From Porogramme epimiltina (taxonomy: Eukaryota; Basidiomycota; Agaricomycetes; Polyporales; Polyporaceae): a stretch of DNA of 64,000 nt. Under the pieces are notes generated by a model. That model ran no database searches. It was not told the origin of the DNA and worked only from the letters and a program-made list of their open reading frames with translations. Both the position numbers and the translations under genes were made by a program. Positions 22,642 through 34,637 of the stretch are shown in pieces (within the stretch, counting starts at the first letter, position 1; every line of letters starts with the position of its first letter). Location: contig FTLJ01000085.1 in NCBI GenBank assembly GCA_900155495.1, positions 31,781-95,780 of the forward strand. Direction: 5' to 3'.

Positions 22642-24789
22642 TCAAAGAGCTTCCTTCCTAAGCCACCGCCCTGCCATGGCAAACGCCTCGACCGGCTTGT
22701 CGTAAGGCACCTTTTTGCAGCCCACGACAGTCAGCCTCCCACTTGCAATAAGCAAAAAGAACCAGACACCCACCAGATGACCGGCGCCCGCGACGGTTGC
22801 GAACGTCAATCCCCCACCGCTGCGAACCACACCTGCCTTCTGTCCTTCGACTGTCCACGGGCGACTCTCCGAGCTGCGGAAATCTTCGTTCCCGCTCCAC
22901 TCAAGTGCGAGCGCCATGTCTCTCACCCCAATCTGCAGCACCCACTACTTGTCAGCCGCCTGCCTACGTGATAGAAAGCACAACTGAGGGCACACCCAGT
23001 TGCATGCGAAGTCCGTTTCGCCCGCGTATAGCAACACAGGAACGCCGCGTTCGAGCAGCGCGGCCAGGTAGTCCTGGGCTGGGATGCGCATCAAGTCGCC
23101 GCTGTTCGTGAACATTAAGCCGACCGCAGCGTTGTAAGGCGTGAACCGGCCGCGCGCGGGGGGGTCGACGCCCAGGAACGCCTGCGTGCGGTTGTCACTC
23201 AAGTAGTCATCTATCGCTCTAGTACGAGTAACTTGTTAGAAGCGTTCCGAGAATGGAGAGGTTGGGCTTACTGCGCAATGGGGTAGCATTGGTTGGTCTC
23301 TGGGTGGCCTTTGCTGGAAGGAGAAATAAACAAGGTGTATGCAGAAATTGGCAGGATAAGCTCACCAAAGACGCGTGCGGTCGTATGCATTGCGATCTAT
23401 GGGGAGATATCAGTCAGGAGAAGGCAAAGGCGAACGTCCGGCGTGCGCACCCTTGAAGAAGCCCCACAAGGACTCGAAGCAGAATTCTTGTGCGGAAAGG
23501 CAGTCAATATGATCGTATCTGTCCACGCAAGATTCCTTATAGCGCTTCTCACACCGCGGCAGCTGCAATGTTTGGTAGTCAGCTGGGTAGAGTCCCCTGA
23601 GGATACAAAGATACAGTACCTTCTGCTTCATCTGAACACAGCCACTAGAAAGATCCTCAGTTCATTTCAAGCGGGTAAACTGGCAGAGTTGCTTACGCAA
23701 TATCCACGATAGGTGCCATAAGCGGATCTTCGCATTGAGTATAGTAATATGCCGGATTCATGGTTGCCCAGTCCGTACACCCATTCCCTACAAAGGGTAT
23801 ATGTGTGAGGGCCGCGGGGAGCAGGAAATGAAGTTCGATGCACACACCAATCATGACAGAAGCGAGATTGATGGGCGACATCCCGGAATCTACCAGACGT
23901 GAATTCTGATCGTATACCTTCGAGGCGAATACGGGGAGATATCGACCCTAGATCCCCCCAACGCATGTAAGCAACAGCGCAACACGCATGACGACAAGAC
24001 CTTTACCGCATATGACTCGCCAGTGAGATGCACTGGCCTACCCTTAAACTGGGTGAAGTGCTCAAAGAACACGACCATAAATGCCGCCACATCGTCACCG
24101 GCGTCAAGGGTGTTGTCCACATATTCGCCGTATTCGGCGTACGAGAACCCGACGCCGACGGGCTGGTCGATGAAAAAGATGTTCGCATGCTCATTCCAGG
24201 AGTACGGGAACGGTTCCGTGCTGTTCGCACTTGTTACTCTGCAGGGGCCTTTCAATGGGTCAGACGTGTCGATATGAGAATAATATGTCCGCTGCGAACT
24301 TACCCAGTTCCATAAAAAGGCCCATTGAAGAGGACGATCCAGGTCCGCCGTTAGTCCAGAGCACCACATCGTCAGTTTTAGGGTTCCCGCGACTCTCAAA
24401 GAAGTAGAAGAAGAGGTGGCGAGCTTCAATGTCGATATATCCGGTGTATGCTCTGCAGCCAATATATAGTTCGTCAGAGCGTCCAAGTGTCAGGCAACTT
24501 GATAGTGGGATACTTACGCTACACTCCCATCGCAAAAGCGAGACTTCTTGACTCGGACACTGTGGCGGGGGAACGCTGGGTGCCGTAACGTGGAAAACCC
24601 TTCAGAAGGTAGGGCGTGCAGGTCCTCGAACGGGGTGAAGAGGCCCGCATCGTACATGCTGAAGGGGCGCTCCTCCTGTAAGGGCGGAGGACTATAGCTA
24701 GCCCCAACCCCGTTGGTGCGTGATGCTACAACGGGCACCACTGGAATGAGGCATAGAGCAGCGATGTACCCCAAGTGTACGAGCCACAT
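22642..24789 (-). CDS. Serine carboxypeptidase, S10 family (copy A)
   Basis: Secreted or vacuolar carboxypeptidase Y-like enzyme. It starts with a signal peptide ([17 protein letters not shown]). Family motifs in order: [33 protein letters not shown], the oxyanion-hole segment [31 protein letters not shown], nucleophile GESYA (Ser near 24015), [34 protein letters not shown], the Asp in [11 protein letters not shown] (near 23005) and the His in [14 protein letters not shown] (near 22780), the last joined across an intron. I can connect all exons from 24789 to the stop at 22642 with GT..AG borders and no stop, so it looks functional. Some S10 proteins act as acyltransferases instead of peptidases. 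It is divergent from the UbiA/P450 genes and mirrors copy B at 34638-36849. Confidence 0.87.
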
Positions 24790-25206
24790 CTCTACGGACC
24801 ACTGGAGAGACAGTCAGAGCCAGGAAGGTTCGCAGTCGGACGAGGACAGAAGGGTCTCTAACATCAGTGAAATATACCTCACCGGTCTTTTGAGACGCCC
24901 GCTTCAAGTGACCACGGCGTTTGCTGAGCTGCGGGGCTGGGGACCGCGGCGCAGGCCAGCGTGGGCTCTAGATTCAGATTTGGGTGGGTGCTGGCACATG
25001 GTCTCCCGGACTTATCGGCGTATCGGCTGCCGGATATCGTTTTGCAGGCCGTGACTTGAGCAAAGCGCATATCAGTGGTGGACTCGTCGAGCACAGACTA
25101 GGAAGGGGGCTCAAAGGGTAAATTGCCTTGCACTATTGTCAAGTTAGTGGAGGGTAGCCGTTAGCAAATCCAAGCCTCAAAGGTCTGAACTTTGAAGCGA
25201 AGTCTG
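24790..25206. other. Upstream region of carboxypeptidase A
   Basis: About 415 bp between the copy A start codon and the first BC repeat block. No TATA box or gene seen. Confidence 0.4.
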
Positions 25207-25800
25207 GTGCCGTTTTGACGCCCATCGGTTCCACGTGTCCACGACTCCATCACCGGCGGCAAAGTGGACCCTGCCGATTCTGTCAACTCACCGCCCAGCT
25301 CTCGAGCTCTCCCGAGATTATTCGTTCTTCCCCAGAAATCACTAATCTCCCATGGGCGATGACTCTCAAGGCCATATATGCGCCGGTGCAGATGTCCCCA
25401 ACACCATCCCGTGTCGTTCAAGCAGGGTAGAGGGCTGTTCGCCTCTGGAGAAGTCTTGTGAGCTGGTCGCTACACTATTTGAAACTTGCTCTTCCGAGCG
25501 CCCCGTTCTGCTCTGTCGAGCCTCGTCGCCGTAACTTTAAACGAGCTTGTTTCGATATGGCCATACAATGGTGCGAATGGGAGCCTTGGGGCGCAGCGCG
25601 AGCACGATGCGCCCGCAGCTGTTCAGTGTTGCGCAAGGAGTGACGCCATATTCCATCTGCTGCGTTGTCACTTTACAGAACACTAGTGCGCAAATCAATT
25701 CAATAAACTGGTGCCTGAATCCATGCGTGCATACTTACGGCCGCACGAAGTTTGTGGCACGCAATAGCGGCGATGCAGCGGCCGCAGCTCCCTTCCTTTG
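25207..25800 (+). repeat. Repeat block BC, copy 1
   Basis: Degenerate direct repeat of 33867-34500. Shared landmarks: CACGTGTCCACG (25231 and 33885), GAGCGCCCC (25496 and 34160), CGGCCGCAGCTC-like and GCGCAGCGCGAGCA (25592 and 34260), and GCGGCGATGCAGCGG (25767 and 34432). No coding frame is conserved between the copies. Confidence 0.65.
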
Positions 25801-25865
25801 ACTCATCTTCGCCCTGAACCCTCCATCATTACTGCATGGTAAAGCTTAAATTTCGTACGTTCTTG

Positions 25866-26428
25866 GGCCTGCGCGAGGCGTGAGGGAAACGAAGGTATGT
25901 CCGTGCAGCTTAGCAAGGAGATGACAGTCGCTGCCACTTACAGCGTTGTGCAGTTTGTGGCACACACGAGTGCCACACATATGGAGTCGTCAAGGCGTAC
26001 TGTCCCCTGTCTTCTCCAGCCTAACTTTTCCGGCTAGGTTTCAGGCGGGCTGTTGTAGAAGGGCTACCCTCAAAAGCAATGAGCGCTCGGCATGGGGGGG
26101 AACCCGGCAGACTGACAGGAGGTTAACGTTCTGCACAACTCGAGAGAGAATAGGAGCGCCGCTAACCAGAGCTCGCGTCTTCCTGTGAAATTCGAGCATG
26201 GCACAGCCAAGTCAGGGGCCTATAGAGCTTAGTCATGTGCACTATGAGGAGGCCTCCTGCCTGTGCCCCGTATTGCGGTGACAGTGTGGTCACTCCGGGA
26301 GTCCGAAGTTGTTCGGAGGCACCGTGATTCGTGATTCGTGATTCGTGGTGTGCGGTGCATGCAGAAAGAGGCACCGTGCTGTCTTGTCTAAGGATTGTCA
26401 CTTCGTTATGCTCATTGCTTGATCGAGA
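25866..26428 (+). repeat. Repeat block A, copy 1
   Basis: Direct repeat of 32785-33505. The clearest anchor is CAGCGTTGTGCAGTTTGTGG at 25941-25960, identical at 32856-32875. Further matches are CTTTTCCGGCTAGG-like near 26025, GTAGAAGGGCTAC near 26056, GTCTTCCTGTG near 26179 and GAGGCACCGTG near 26368. Copy 2 has an extra stretch of about 150 bp in the middle. Confidence 0.7.
26324..26344 (+). repeat. Short tandem repeat (GTGATTC)x3
   Basis: Three perfect consecutive 7-bp units inside repeat block A copy 1. The corresponding place in copy 2 lacks them. Confidence 0.8.
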
Positions 26429-27471
26429 TATGAACGACGACCTGCCACCTCTGCTGCTCGCTATACGCGTATATGCACTTGATTGAACCGTTCTGAGCAT
26501 TTGTCTTTACAGTACTTTCGTAGACGCTCGGGCCCCCAGCGCTACTCCTACCTGAGATCACCGATCCTGCCCTCGTTCCGGCTTTACCCGAAGCCTAATG
26601 CGCGCAACTTTTGCATTGGAAAAGTCAAAGAGGACCGCTGCGTGTCGGCCAGCAATTGAAGTGACGGGGCGCTTTATCGAACCTATATCGTTTCCAACTC
26701 TTCTTCTCACACATCTTCTCTCCTCTTTGCATGACCCATCTTCAACTAGCTGTGTCCGATCTCCCTGCTCCACAGCTACATGCACCGCAAGAGCCCGGGT
26801 CCTATCTGCCGACACAAGAAGGCGAAACGTGCTATATGAGATGTCGGATGTTTCACACAGGACCAGTCATTGGCTGGGGCTAATACACCAGCGACAAATA
26901 ACGAAGCAAACTACGGCTCAAGACCTACCGCGCTCCATGTGAGTACAGCAATTTGCAAACGTATTGAACTATCATTGACTAGTGCTGGCATGCGCGTGCT
27001 TCAAGTGCGATTGCGATCCATTAAGCGTGAACTTCTTCTGAAACTCTCCGGCCGGCAGGAAAGGCTGTGATCTCTTTTCGGAGCACAGTGACCTCAAGGA
27101 CCGTTGGAACCACGTACTTGTTATTTTCTTATTCACTACGGCTTCTTACAGGAAACGAGACCACTAGCCTAGACCTCAACTGCGCACCGCGGGCTCTTAA
27201 GAGAAGGCAGCTGTGAGACAATAACTAATGGATCGTTCTGTCAAGCTTTTGCTTGTCACTTAGACTTGCTACTTGGGGCTATCTTGCAATTGTCGGGCGA
27301 GTGTGTTTAGCTCTCGTAGATGAAACAAATTTCCAGCGCTCATAGAGCTGTTGCCAGTGCTAAACTCAGATTCCCCACAAACCGATGAGTACTTGCAAGT
27401 CTGTGTATCCAAGCCTTCACCCAGTGAAGCGAAGGAACAGGTCGAGGCGATGTCCAGTCGTAGGAGCGGGG
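26429..27471. other. Intergenic upstream of the UbiA gene
   Basis: About 1 kb without a recognisable gene. Frames at 26558-26815 (-) and 26598-26942 (+) overlap each other and resemble no family I know. The 3' part is the UbiA promoter. Confidence 0.45.
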
Positions 27472-27479
27472 ATATATAT
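27472..27479 (+). promoter_or_regulatory. TATA box of the UbiA gene
   Basis: ATATATAT in the context GGGGATATATATG, 48-55 bp before the ATG at 27527. Position is right for a short 5' UTR; no competing TATA motif nearby. Confidence 0.5.
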
Positions 27480-27526
27480 GTAGGTGCTTCCTCTTATTTT
27501 CGCCGCACACCAGCATCATCCTGACG

Positions 27527-28632
27527 ATGGGACTCACATCCATAACCTTCCCAGTCTTTCACTCGGGCATTGTGTCCATTGCAACTCCCTCCACACTATA
27601 CAACACGCTCAAATACCACGTGTACACCATCTTCCTGTTCACCATCTCCGATATAAAGACCGTCCTTCTCCCGGTTGTACGTTACCCCTTTCCTCATGAA
27701 TACCGTTACGTATAGGCTTACACTAATGTTGCTGCAGTCAATTTTCGCCTGCGCGACCGCGCCGCTCCATTCACCGGGTCATTTTCTGACGGGTTTGGCA
27801 TGGCTCTACTTGCACCAGCTTATGTGCAACGTGTCCAACCAGGCCAGGACCGGCGATGAAGACTCGGCCAACAAACCGTGGAGACCCCTTCCGACAGGCC
27901 GCCTTACTGAGGCACAAGCCGTCGCTCTCCGCTGGGCGGTTGCTGTCCTGTGCGTTTGCGCATCCTCGGCCTTCGGATACGACGTCGCAGCAACGTCTGC
28001 AGCAACGGTCCTCGTTACGTTTGTGTACGATGAGCTCGGCTTCTCCGACCACTACATCGGGAAGAATCTCTGCAACATCGGAGGGTACACCATGCTTGAA
28101 ATTGGCACAACTAAGCTTATGGGTACGATTTCATCCGCGCTCAGGGTCGGTGCCACTCACATGAACATTCTTCCATCCTTTCTGTAGGCGTTTCTCCCCA
28201 CCTCGATGCGACAGCAACAACAGCCATCTGTATCAGCGGAGTGCTAATTTTCACAACCATCCAGACGCAAGACTTCGCCGATGTCGTCGGGGACCAGGCT
28301 AAAGGGCGCGTCACCTTTCCAATATACGCGCCCGAAGCCTCTCGAGTCGCTACGCTCATCGCTATGACCTCGTGGTCGCTCATTCTTCCCGTCTTCTGGG
28401 GGATCGGACCGTTGTTCAGCGCCGTCATTTTGGCGCTAGGAGGGTTCATCGGGATGCGATACTTTGTGTTCAGAACTCCCGAACAGGACAAGTTTTCCTA
28501 TATACTATACAACGTGAGCTCCCCTACTCTCTACGTTTTAGACGTCACACTTACTGTTAATTTTTCTAGATATGGCTCATGGGCGTTCACATACTTCCTT
28601 TGCACAGAAGGATTGGGGCATTCGCTATGTAA
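27527..28632 (+). CDS. UbiA-family membrane prenyltransferase / terpene cyclase
   Basis: Exons 27527-27676, 27738-28122, 28188-28513 and 28570-28632 join to 307 residues, the usual size for the family. The first Asp-rich region is of the fungal type (CNVSNQARTGDEDSANKPWR), and the second is canonical: QTQDFADVVGDQAKGRVTFP (DxxD..GD...GR.T.P). About seven hydrophobic segments surround them. UbiA enzymes bind diphosphates via Mg2+ held by these motifs. Members transfer prenyl groups to aromatics, but the fungal branch with N-Q..ED..NKPWRP also includes membrane terpene cyclases such as the fumagillin-pathway enzyme. I cannot tell which from sequence. The next gene is a P450 on the opposite strand, a common pairing in terpenoid clusters. 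Confidence 0.88.
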
Positions 28633-29130
28633 TTTTCACGAAGGACAGGGCCTGCGCGCTAGATACACCCCATTAATTGTATAATCATCCTACTCTACGA
28701 CTACTTCTTACAATACCCGCATACTCCTAAATAGAGCTCTAATCACTTCTCCTCTCCGGGAGTTCTCACTCAGGCTCTTCATGTCCGTACTCAAGACTGA
28801 CCGTGATTCCGAACGGCACCACCGCCGTGTGCACGCTGATTCACGAAGACGTCTAGGATTCAAGGGGGTCACAGTATGATGCAAGAGGCTAAGGCGTGAT
28901 ACATGTGTCAAGGTGGTAGACGGACTATAGACATCAAGCGACAACCCCCGTCTCAGACGCGGTGACTGCTGCGAAACTTAGTGCACCGCCTACGGGCTCC
29001 CAAAGTTAGCGCTTCATGATCTCGTGCAATCGCGCGCCACGAGTGTCACAGGGTTGTACTTCTTCAAATACGACATTGGCTTGCCCTGTAGACCACTTGG
29101 GCGGCTTTGGAGGGCGTGCGGGGTACTATA
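28633..29130. other. Convergent intergenic region
   Basis: About 500 bp between the UbiA and P450 stop codons. On the minus strand near 29010-29080 an in-frame stretch ending GARLHEIMKR resembles a P450 C terminus and may be the last P450 exon under another splice choice. Confidence 0.4.
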
Positions 29131-31249
29131 TTACATTCGAATGGTTCGGGGTAGCTGGTGGCTTATGAGTTTTGACCGAATCTAGCGTTTACTCAAGTGA
29201 GGCTCACCTGATCAACCCTTTGGTAAACTCCATCTTGATCTCTCCCTCATTGGGAGGGGATATGTCAAAGGTGGAAAGTAGTGTTGCAACGAAGATGAAC
29301 ACTGAGTTCTGGGCTAGGTGCCTTCCAGGACAAAGCCTGGAGGTTCTGTGCTCAGCCTTACAGTTGAAATGTGGGGAAAGGGGTCTCCCCTACCGCCGTG
29401 CGAAACCGAACGCATAAGCTGTGGGGTCAAGGCATGCATTGTCTCCCTCGTGAAGAAAACGCTCTGGAACGAAGGCGTGTGGGTCATACAGCCCATCCTC
29501 AGCGAACGCGACGGCCCTATCATGACACCCGTCAAAAGGATACATTACGAGACAGGGACTCCGACGCTGACCAGATGTTGGGCATCACAATGGTACCTTT
29601 GGGGATAGTGTAGCCTTCATATACGTCATCTTCAGAGGTACAGCGAGCGATGCCTGTAAAACAATTGTATTTCAACTACTTAATGCTACAGTTGCAACAG
29701 GCACGTACTAAGGGGTACGGCGGGATGCCAACGCATAGTCTCCTTGATAACGGCGTTCACATAAGGTAGGTTATCTCGATCCGAAATGTGTGGTAGGCGG
29801 TCTTCCCCAACGACCCGATCGAGTTCGGCTTGCGCTTTCCGTTGCTTGTCAGGATGAAGGGCAATTGCCATGATGAAGGTGAGTACCACTGCGTAAGTCT
29901 GCCTCGGAGCATGGTAAGATCAGCAGCCGAGGTGCATAATAATCAGCCTACCGTCTCTCCACCGGCTAAGTGTAGCCGAAGAATAAGGTCGCAGTCGAAG
30001 GGAGAAGAGCGTGCTACGTACCGCCGTAGAGGGAACCTGTAGTCCATTTGATTCGGTGTTCTAGTTCCGCTGATGGGGGGTGACTCCCTGACAGGAGGTC
30101 CTGTACGAGAGAGGGTGGAGCAATGCCAGCCGCCTGATATCTGCGTAAGTCCGGGATACCGCACCCCAGTGACACCCACCGAACATACCATCTCCGACTT
30201 GACGTGATCATACGGTTTATTCACGAATTTCTCGATCATAGCGCGCCCCACTTTTACCTCTCGTTGCAAGGGCATCCATGAGGGCAGATGTTTCACTGTG
30301 TAACTGAAGTAAATAGTTGCTAAACTATGGACAGGATGCCTGCACTTACGAATTGGGCATAAATCACATAGAAATGCACCTGGCACCGTGGCACGGTTGA
30401 CTAGTTCCAAAGCCTCTTCGGCGTGGGTAATATACTAGTGCTCTCGGTAAGTAACACATGACGTCCACGTGTAAGGGGCGGACAATACTTCACTGTCGGC
30501 TTTTTCTACGGACAAGCCGTACGTCATCGTCAGAATTAGTCGTGCTGCTGCTCTGTGGGTTTCGGGAATGTCAATAGGCACGGAGGGGTGCATAAACAGG
30601 GGCATACAGTCTGACGTGGCTCTCAAAATCGCCGGTTTCTGCTATAATTTCCTGGCATAGAATCGCGGCTAGGTCTTCTTGAATCAAGTGATAACGCTTG
30701 ACTGCAGTTGGACTGAGTACGGAATGTGCGAGTTTCCTATGTGCACGCCACTCTTCTTGTGCAGGAAGAAGGGGCGTAGACTGAAGGAGTCCGTTTTATT
30801 CGCAAGGAAACAGAGAAAGAGAGGAGATTGAAAAGTACCTGATCCATCCCCATGAGTTCACCTGCGACGGTGAACACCGGTCGATCGGAGTAAATAGAAC
30901 TCTTCTTCTCAAGGAGATCCGAGATGCTTTTCATCGAGTTAAGTACTAGAATCTTCTTCCCTAGGCCGTGGAAGAAAACCAAGTCGCCTGCAGGAAAGAA
31001 ATCTCAGGGGGCGACAGAAAATGAAGAAGTGGGGGGCGGACCGTATTTTTTCTGGTACTCGAAGAGTCGGATCCACGCTCCCTGTGGGGAGACGTCCAAG
31101 ATGTTTCCAATGATTGGACGTGCTGGTGGTCCGGGCGGGTATCTGTGCCTCCGGGGATAAAACGAGCATACAGAGAAAGCAAAGGCCAAAGCGGAGAGCC
31201 CGGCAAGAGTGACAATCAACTCGGACTGAGAGATGTTAGTAGCGAACAT
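29131..31249 (-). CDS. Cytochrome P450 monooxygenase
   Basis: Haem-thiolate oxygenase anchored in the ER. I traced about a dozen small introns. Motifs in order: N-terminal anchor ([17 protein letters not shown]), [82 protein letters not shown]-helix [13 protein letters not shown] (Thr present), ExxR in [19 protein letters not shown], and the haem loop [16 protein letters not shown] with the Cys ligand. The reconstruction is open throughout. The extreme C terminus is uncertain: after KGLIR the simplest splice ends at 29131, but a longer ending reaching about 29010 is possible. It converges on the UbiA gene and could oxidise its product; that link is inferred from position. Confidence 0.83.
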
Positions 31250-31999
31250 GATAGAGGGAAAAGTGAAGCGAGGGGAAGAAACAGGTATCATTGTTGAGTT
31301 GCACCTTGAGAGGTTTGTGCAGGAGGGTCGTTGAAGAGAATCCGAGAGGTGCAGCCGATTGTACAGCGACAGTTGAGAGCGGGGAGGGTCAGGCAGGGCT
31401 CGCGCTTGCTTCTTGTGGGGAAGGATGAGGCCAGTGGGAGCTACGCGAGCATCTGACGGAGTGGCTTCGACGTGCTCCGGGGGCAAAGCAGCGAAGAGAA
31501 CCATAGAGTCTGCCGAACGCTCTTACTGGCCGATCGACTGCACGGGTGAGCGTGGTGCCCCGACTGTGAGTAGTCCGCCTGCTCGAGTCGTGAGCTTCAG
31601 GAAGCCGCATTTCTGGGGTGATTCGAAGGGATCCAGCAGCTGGAGAAACGAGGGGCATGTGTCGTGTTATATGACTTGAACTGGCAGGTTATTGTCGGAT
31701 CCGTCCAAGGGAAGACGCCACAACACGGGCTGCAATGACCTCCCACGCGGCTCAAATTCCAAACACATCTAGCGCCGATTTCAGTCATCCATATCGGACG
31801 TGCGCATGGCCCATGACCCCAGACACTCCGAACACACCGTGCGACAACGTCAAGGAAGCGCACCTCTCCGAGTTCGCCGGCCTCATGAAGTGTACGTCGG
31901 CAGGTTCCTGGTATGTTCTGGGCGCAAGTATACGGTGCATAGTGCGGTGCGCTCGCCCTGAGTCCTGACCCCCTCCAGGCTCTTAGAACTTCAAAATGA
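31250..31999. other. P450 upstream region
   Basis: About 750 bp. The P450 frame stays open upstream of the chosen ATG to about 31504, but that extension lacks the usual P450 N-terminal character. Otherwise nothing recognisable; 31680-32000 may include scrambled remains of the adjacent transporter. Confidence 0.35.
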
Positions 32000-32720
32000 C
32001 CGGCCGGATGAAGCTGAACGCGAGAAATAGCAGATTTGTTATGTGGAGGACCTGTCGCCGGCGCCACACGTTCAGAACCAACTAAAGCGCGATCCAGCTC
32101 GTTCACGCACCAACGTGCGACCGTATATCTCGGATAGAGGAGCGAAGAACAAGGGTCCGATAGCGAAAGTAAGCACTAATATACTCAATGTCGCCGCCAG
32201 TTCCGTTTGGTTTGTGATGTGGTAGTGGTCGGCGATATCCGGTAGGGTAGGGGCCATCATGGAGGACCCCAATGGAGTAACGAAAGTATAACAGGAAACC
32301 TACAGAGGTGCAGGCCGTCACGTTATTTCTGCAACAGGTTCGATGCGGAAGGTACGCACGATGCTGACCATGACCCACTTCTTGCTCTTGACCTAATTTC
32401 TCGGGTTGATAGGGTCTTGCATCCAGTCGTCCTCAGCGGCATCCTCAGACACCTCTTCCTGTCTTATGGTGTGAGCAATGACTCGACTACGAGAAGACAC
32501 CCTGGAGTAGAAATTTATGAAGTAGACGACACACACCTTGATGTCTTTTAGCAATGCTGAAGGCTTTCCTCGCCGCCGTGGAGGATCTCGTGAACCTTCT
32601 CCGCCTCTAGGATGAGTAAAGTCGGCCCCGCAGTCTGGTCTGGGGGGGGTGGCTGACGGTAGTTCCAGAAGCATTTGTTGATGTGAGGGAATTTCCGACG
32701 GGGGGCACGGGTGCAGCAAT
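32000..32720 (-). pseudogene. MFS transporter remnant (DHA1-like), broken
   Basis: Recognisable pieces in order on the minus strand: an acidic N-terminal linker with DDWMQDPINPRN; KKWVMVSIV after it; then LGSSMMAPTLPDIADHYHIT, LSILVLTFAIGPLFFAPLSE and IYGRT (the MFS signature between helices 2 and 3); and LLFLAF at about 32020-32040. A TAG at about 32394-32396 sits where the family has Trp (NPRNW). After LAFS the homology stops, so helices 4-12 are missing. A full transporter of the same superfamily at 55658-57580 is not its source by eye. It probably once served the UbiA/P450 cluster; now it is dead. Confidence 0.7.
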
Positions 32721-32784
32721 GTTGTCTTCAGCGTCAGGCATCGGCAGGAAGGGGAGGCGCGAGGGAGACGGGGGTGGGGAAGGA

Positions 32785-33505
32785 CCTGCGCGTGGCGTGG
32801 GGGAAACGGGGATATCCGTGCAGCTGGGCAGGGAGATGGCGGTCACAGGTACCTGCAGCGTTGTGCAGTTTGTGGCGTGCAAGTGCCTAATAGAGTCATC
32901 GATGCGAAATGTCCTCTCTCCTCTCCTATCTGGCTTCAGATGGTCTGTTGACTTTTCCGGTCGGGCTTCGGATAAGCTATCGTAGAAGGGCTACTCTTAA
33001 ACCCGATTCGCACCGCAAGATGTAGCCCATAGCTGGGAATGCAGGACTGGGGAACAGATCAGCGGATGTCCGTACACAATTCAGAAGAGAATGAGGGTGC
33101 TGCTCACGTTGGTAAGGTTTGGCCAGTGTGGCTACGTTTTTGCCGGAACTAGAGTAGGCACCAACGGAGGAAGACATGGTCTGGCATTGATGCGAGGAGT
33201 ATTGATTAGGTGTCGGGGAGAGGGGTGTCCATCACCAAACCTCCCAGAGCCCCCGTCTTCCTGTGGAACTCGAGTATGGCAAGTCCAAGGTTCTAGGGGG
33301 CACAGTCTAGTTGGGAGCTGGAGGTTAGTCATGAGCGTCATGAACTGCCGGGTCACTGGCTGTGTCGTCCCTTACCGCGACGATAGTGTGGCCCCTCCGG
33401 TGTTGTTATGGAGCATTGTGGCGAGCAGTACTACACGCTCAAAGAGGCATCGTACCGTGTCCTGTCCAGGAATCGTCATCTTCGTCATACTGCTATTGCT
33501 CGATC
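32785..33505 (+). repeat. Repeat block A, copy 2
   Basis: Direct counterpart of 25866-26428, overlapping the 5' part of the MFS remnant region's flank. Contains CAGCGTTGTGCAGTTTGTGG at 32856-32875 and an insertion of about 150 bp (about 33095-33235) relative to copy 1. Confidence 0.7.
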
Positions 33506-33866
33506 AAGACAAACTTGGGCAATGGGGCCTGCCGAGAGGATGCGTTCGGTCAGGCATCAAGCATCAATGTATTGGCCCGCTTCACGTCCACTGTCTCGTC
33601 AGAAGCTGAAGGATGGAGGGCATCAGTCAAGGTAGGAGTCGTGGCCAAAGAGGAGGAGCATCACTTGTCTGCCTCGAGACGGTCAGGTGACCAGCGCGCG
33701 CCGCGGTCCATGTAAAGCGCCTGATCATAACATGTCTCTGTCGATGATTCCCAGGTGAATTAGACATATGTTGATTGCTAGTGTACACTACCGCAAGGAC
33801 AACACATCAAGTACAACTCCAATGACCATTGCCGGACGTCCCGCGCCGTCTGCGGGCACTTTGCTG

Positions 33867-34500
33867 ACATTAACGCCCATGGTCCCACGTGTCCACGTCA
33901 TACATAGCGTTCCCATCACCGTCTTGGCGGCGAGTTGGCCCCTGCCATTTCAAGCTGCCTTGGCGGAATCCTCAACTCATGTCTGCTCTCTATTCCCCCG
34001 TAGTCGCCATTCCTCCAACGACTCGGAAGGTCAGCTAAACTAGATTGTGCACAGCTCCGAAGTCTCCAAATACCTTCTATCCGCTGAGCTGGTAGAATAC
34101 TGGTGGTCTTCGGATAAGCCTTGTAAGTCGGTCACGGTGTACAATTGGAAACTTACTATCCCGAGCGCCCCATTCTTCTCTGTCGAGTCTTGCACCGTAT
34201 TCCCAAACCAATTGCAAGTTCCTGTGCGGCCATACAATTGTCTGGCCGGAGGCCTCCGGTGCGCAGCGCGAGCATGATGCGCCCGCAGCTGTCAGCGATC
34301 GGCACAGAGAGCGACGCCGCATTCCATCTGTTGTGTTACCGCTTTCCAGAACGCTGGATCAAGTCGATAGCTTGGTGCCTTACTTCTTGGACGCCTGCGG
34401 GCACACGAAGTCCCTGTCCACGGCACGCAACGGCGGCGATGCAGCGGGCGCAGCTTCCTTTTACTCGCTTTTACCCCGAATCCCCGAGTGTTGCTGCGTG
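33867..34500 (+). repeat. Repeat block BC, copy 2
   Basis: Direct counterpart of 25207-25800. It ends about 140 bp before the start codon of carboxypeptidase B, so it may form part of that promoter. Relative to locus 1 the order of blocks A and BC is swapped. Confidence 0.65.
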
Positions 34501-34637
34501 GGAGTTATAGTCACTCACCCGCTCTCACACAGGGCCAGCCTCTCCTCCTCGCTCAAATACCACCCAGGGTGGAGTGTTTTGCAGGCGGACATTCCCCAGG
34601 CAAGACGGCTAACAACGTCGTATACTGAAGGCACAGA

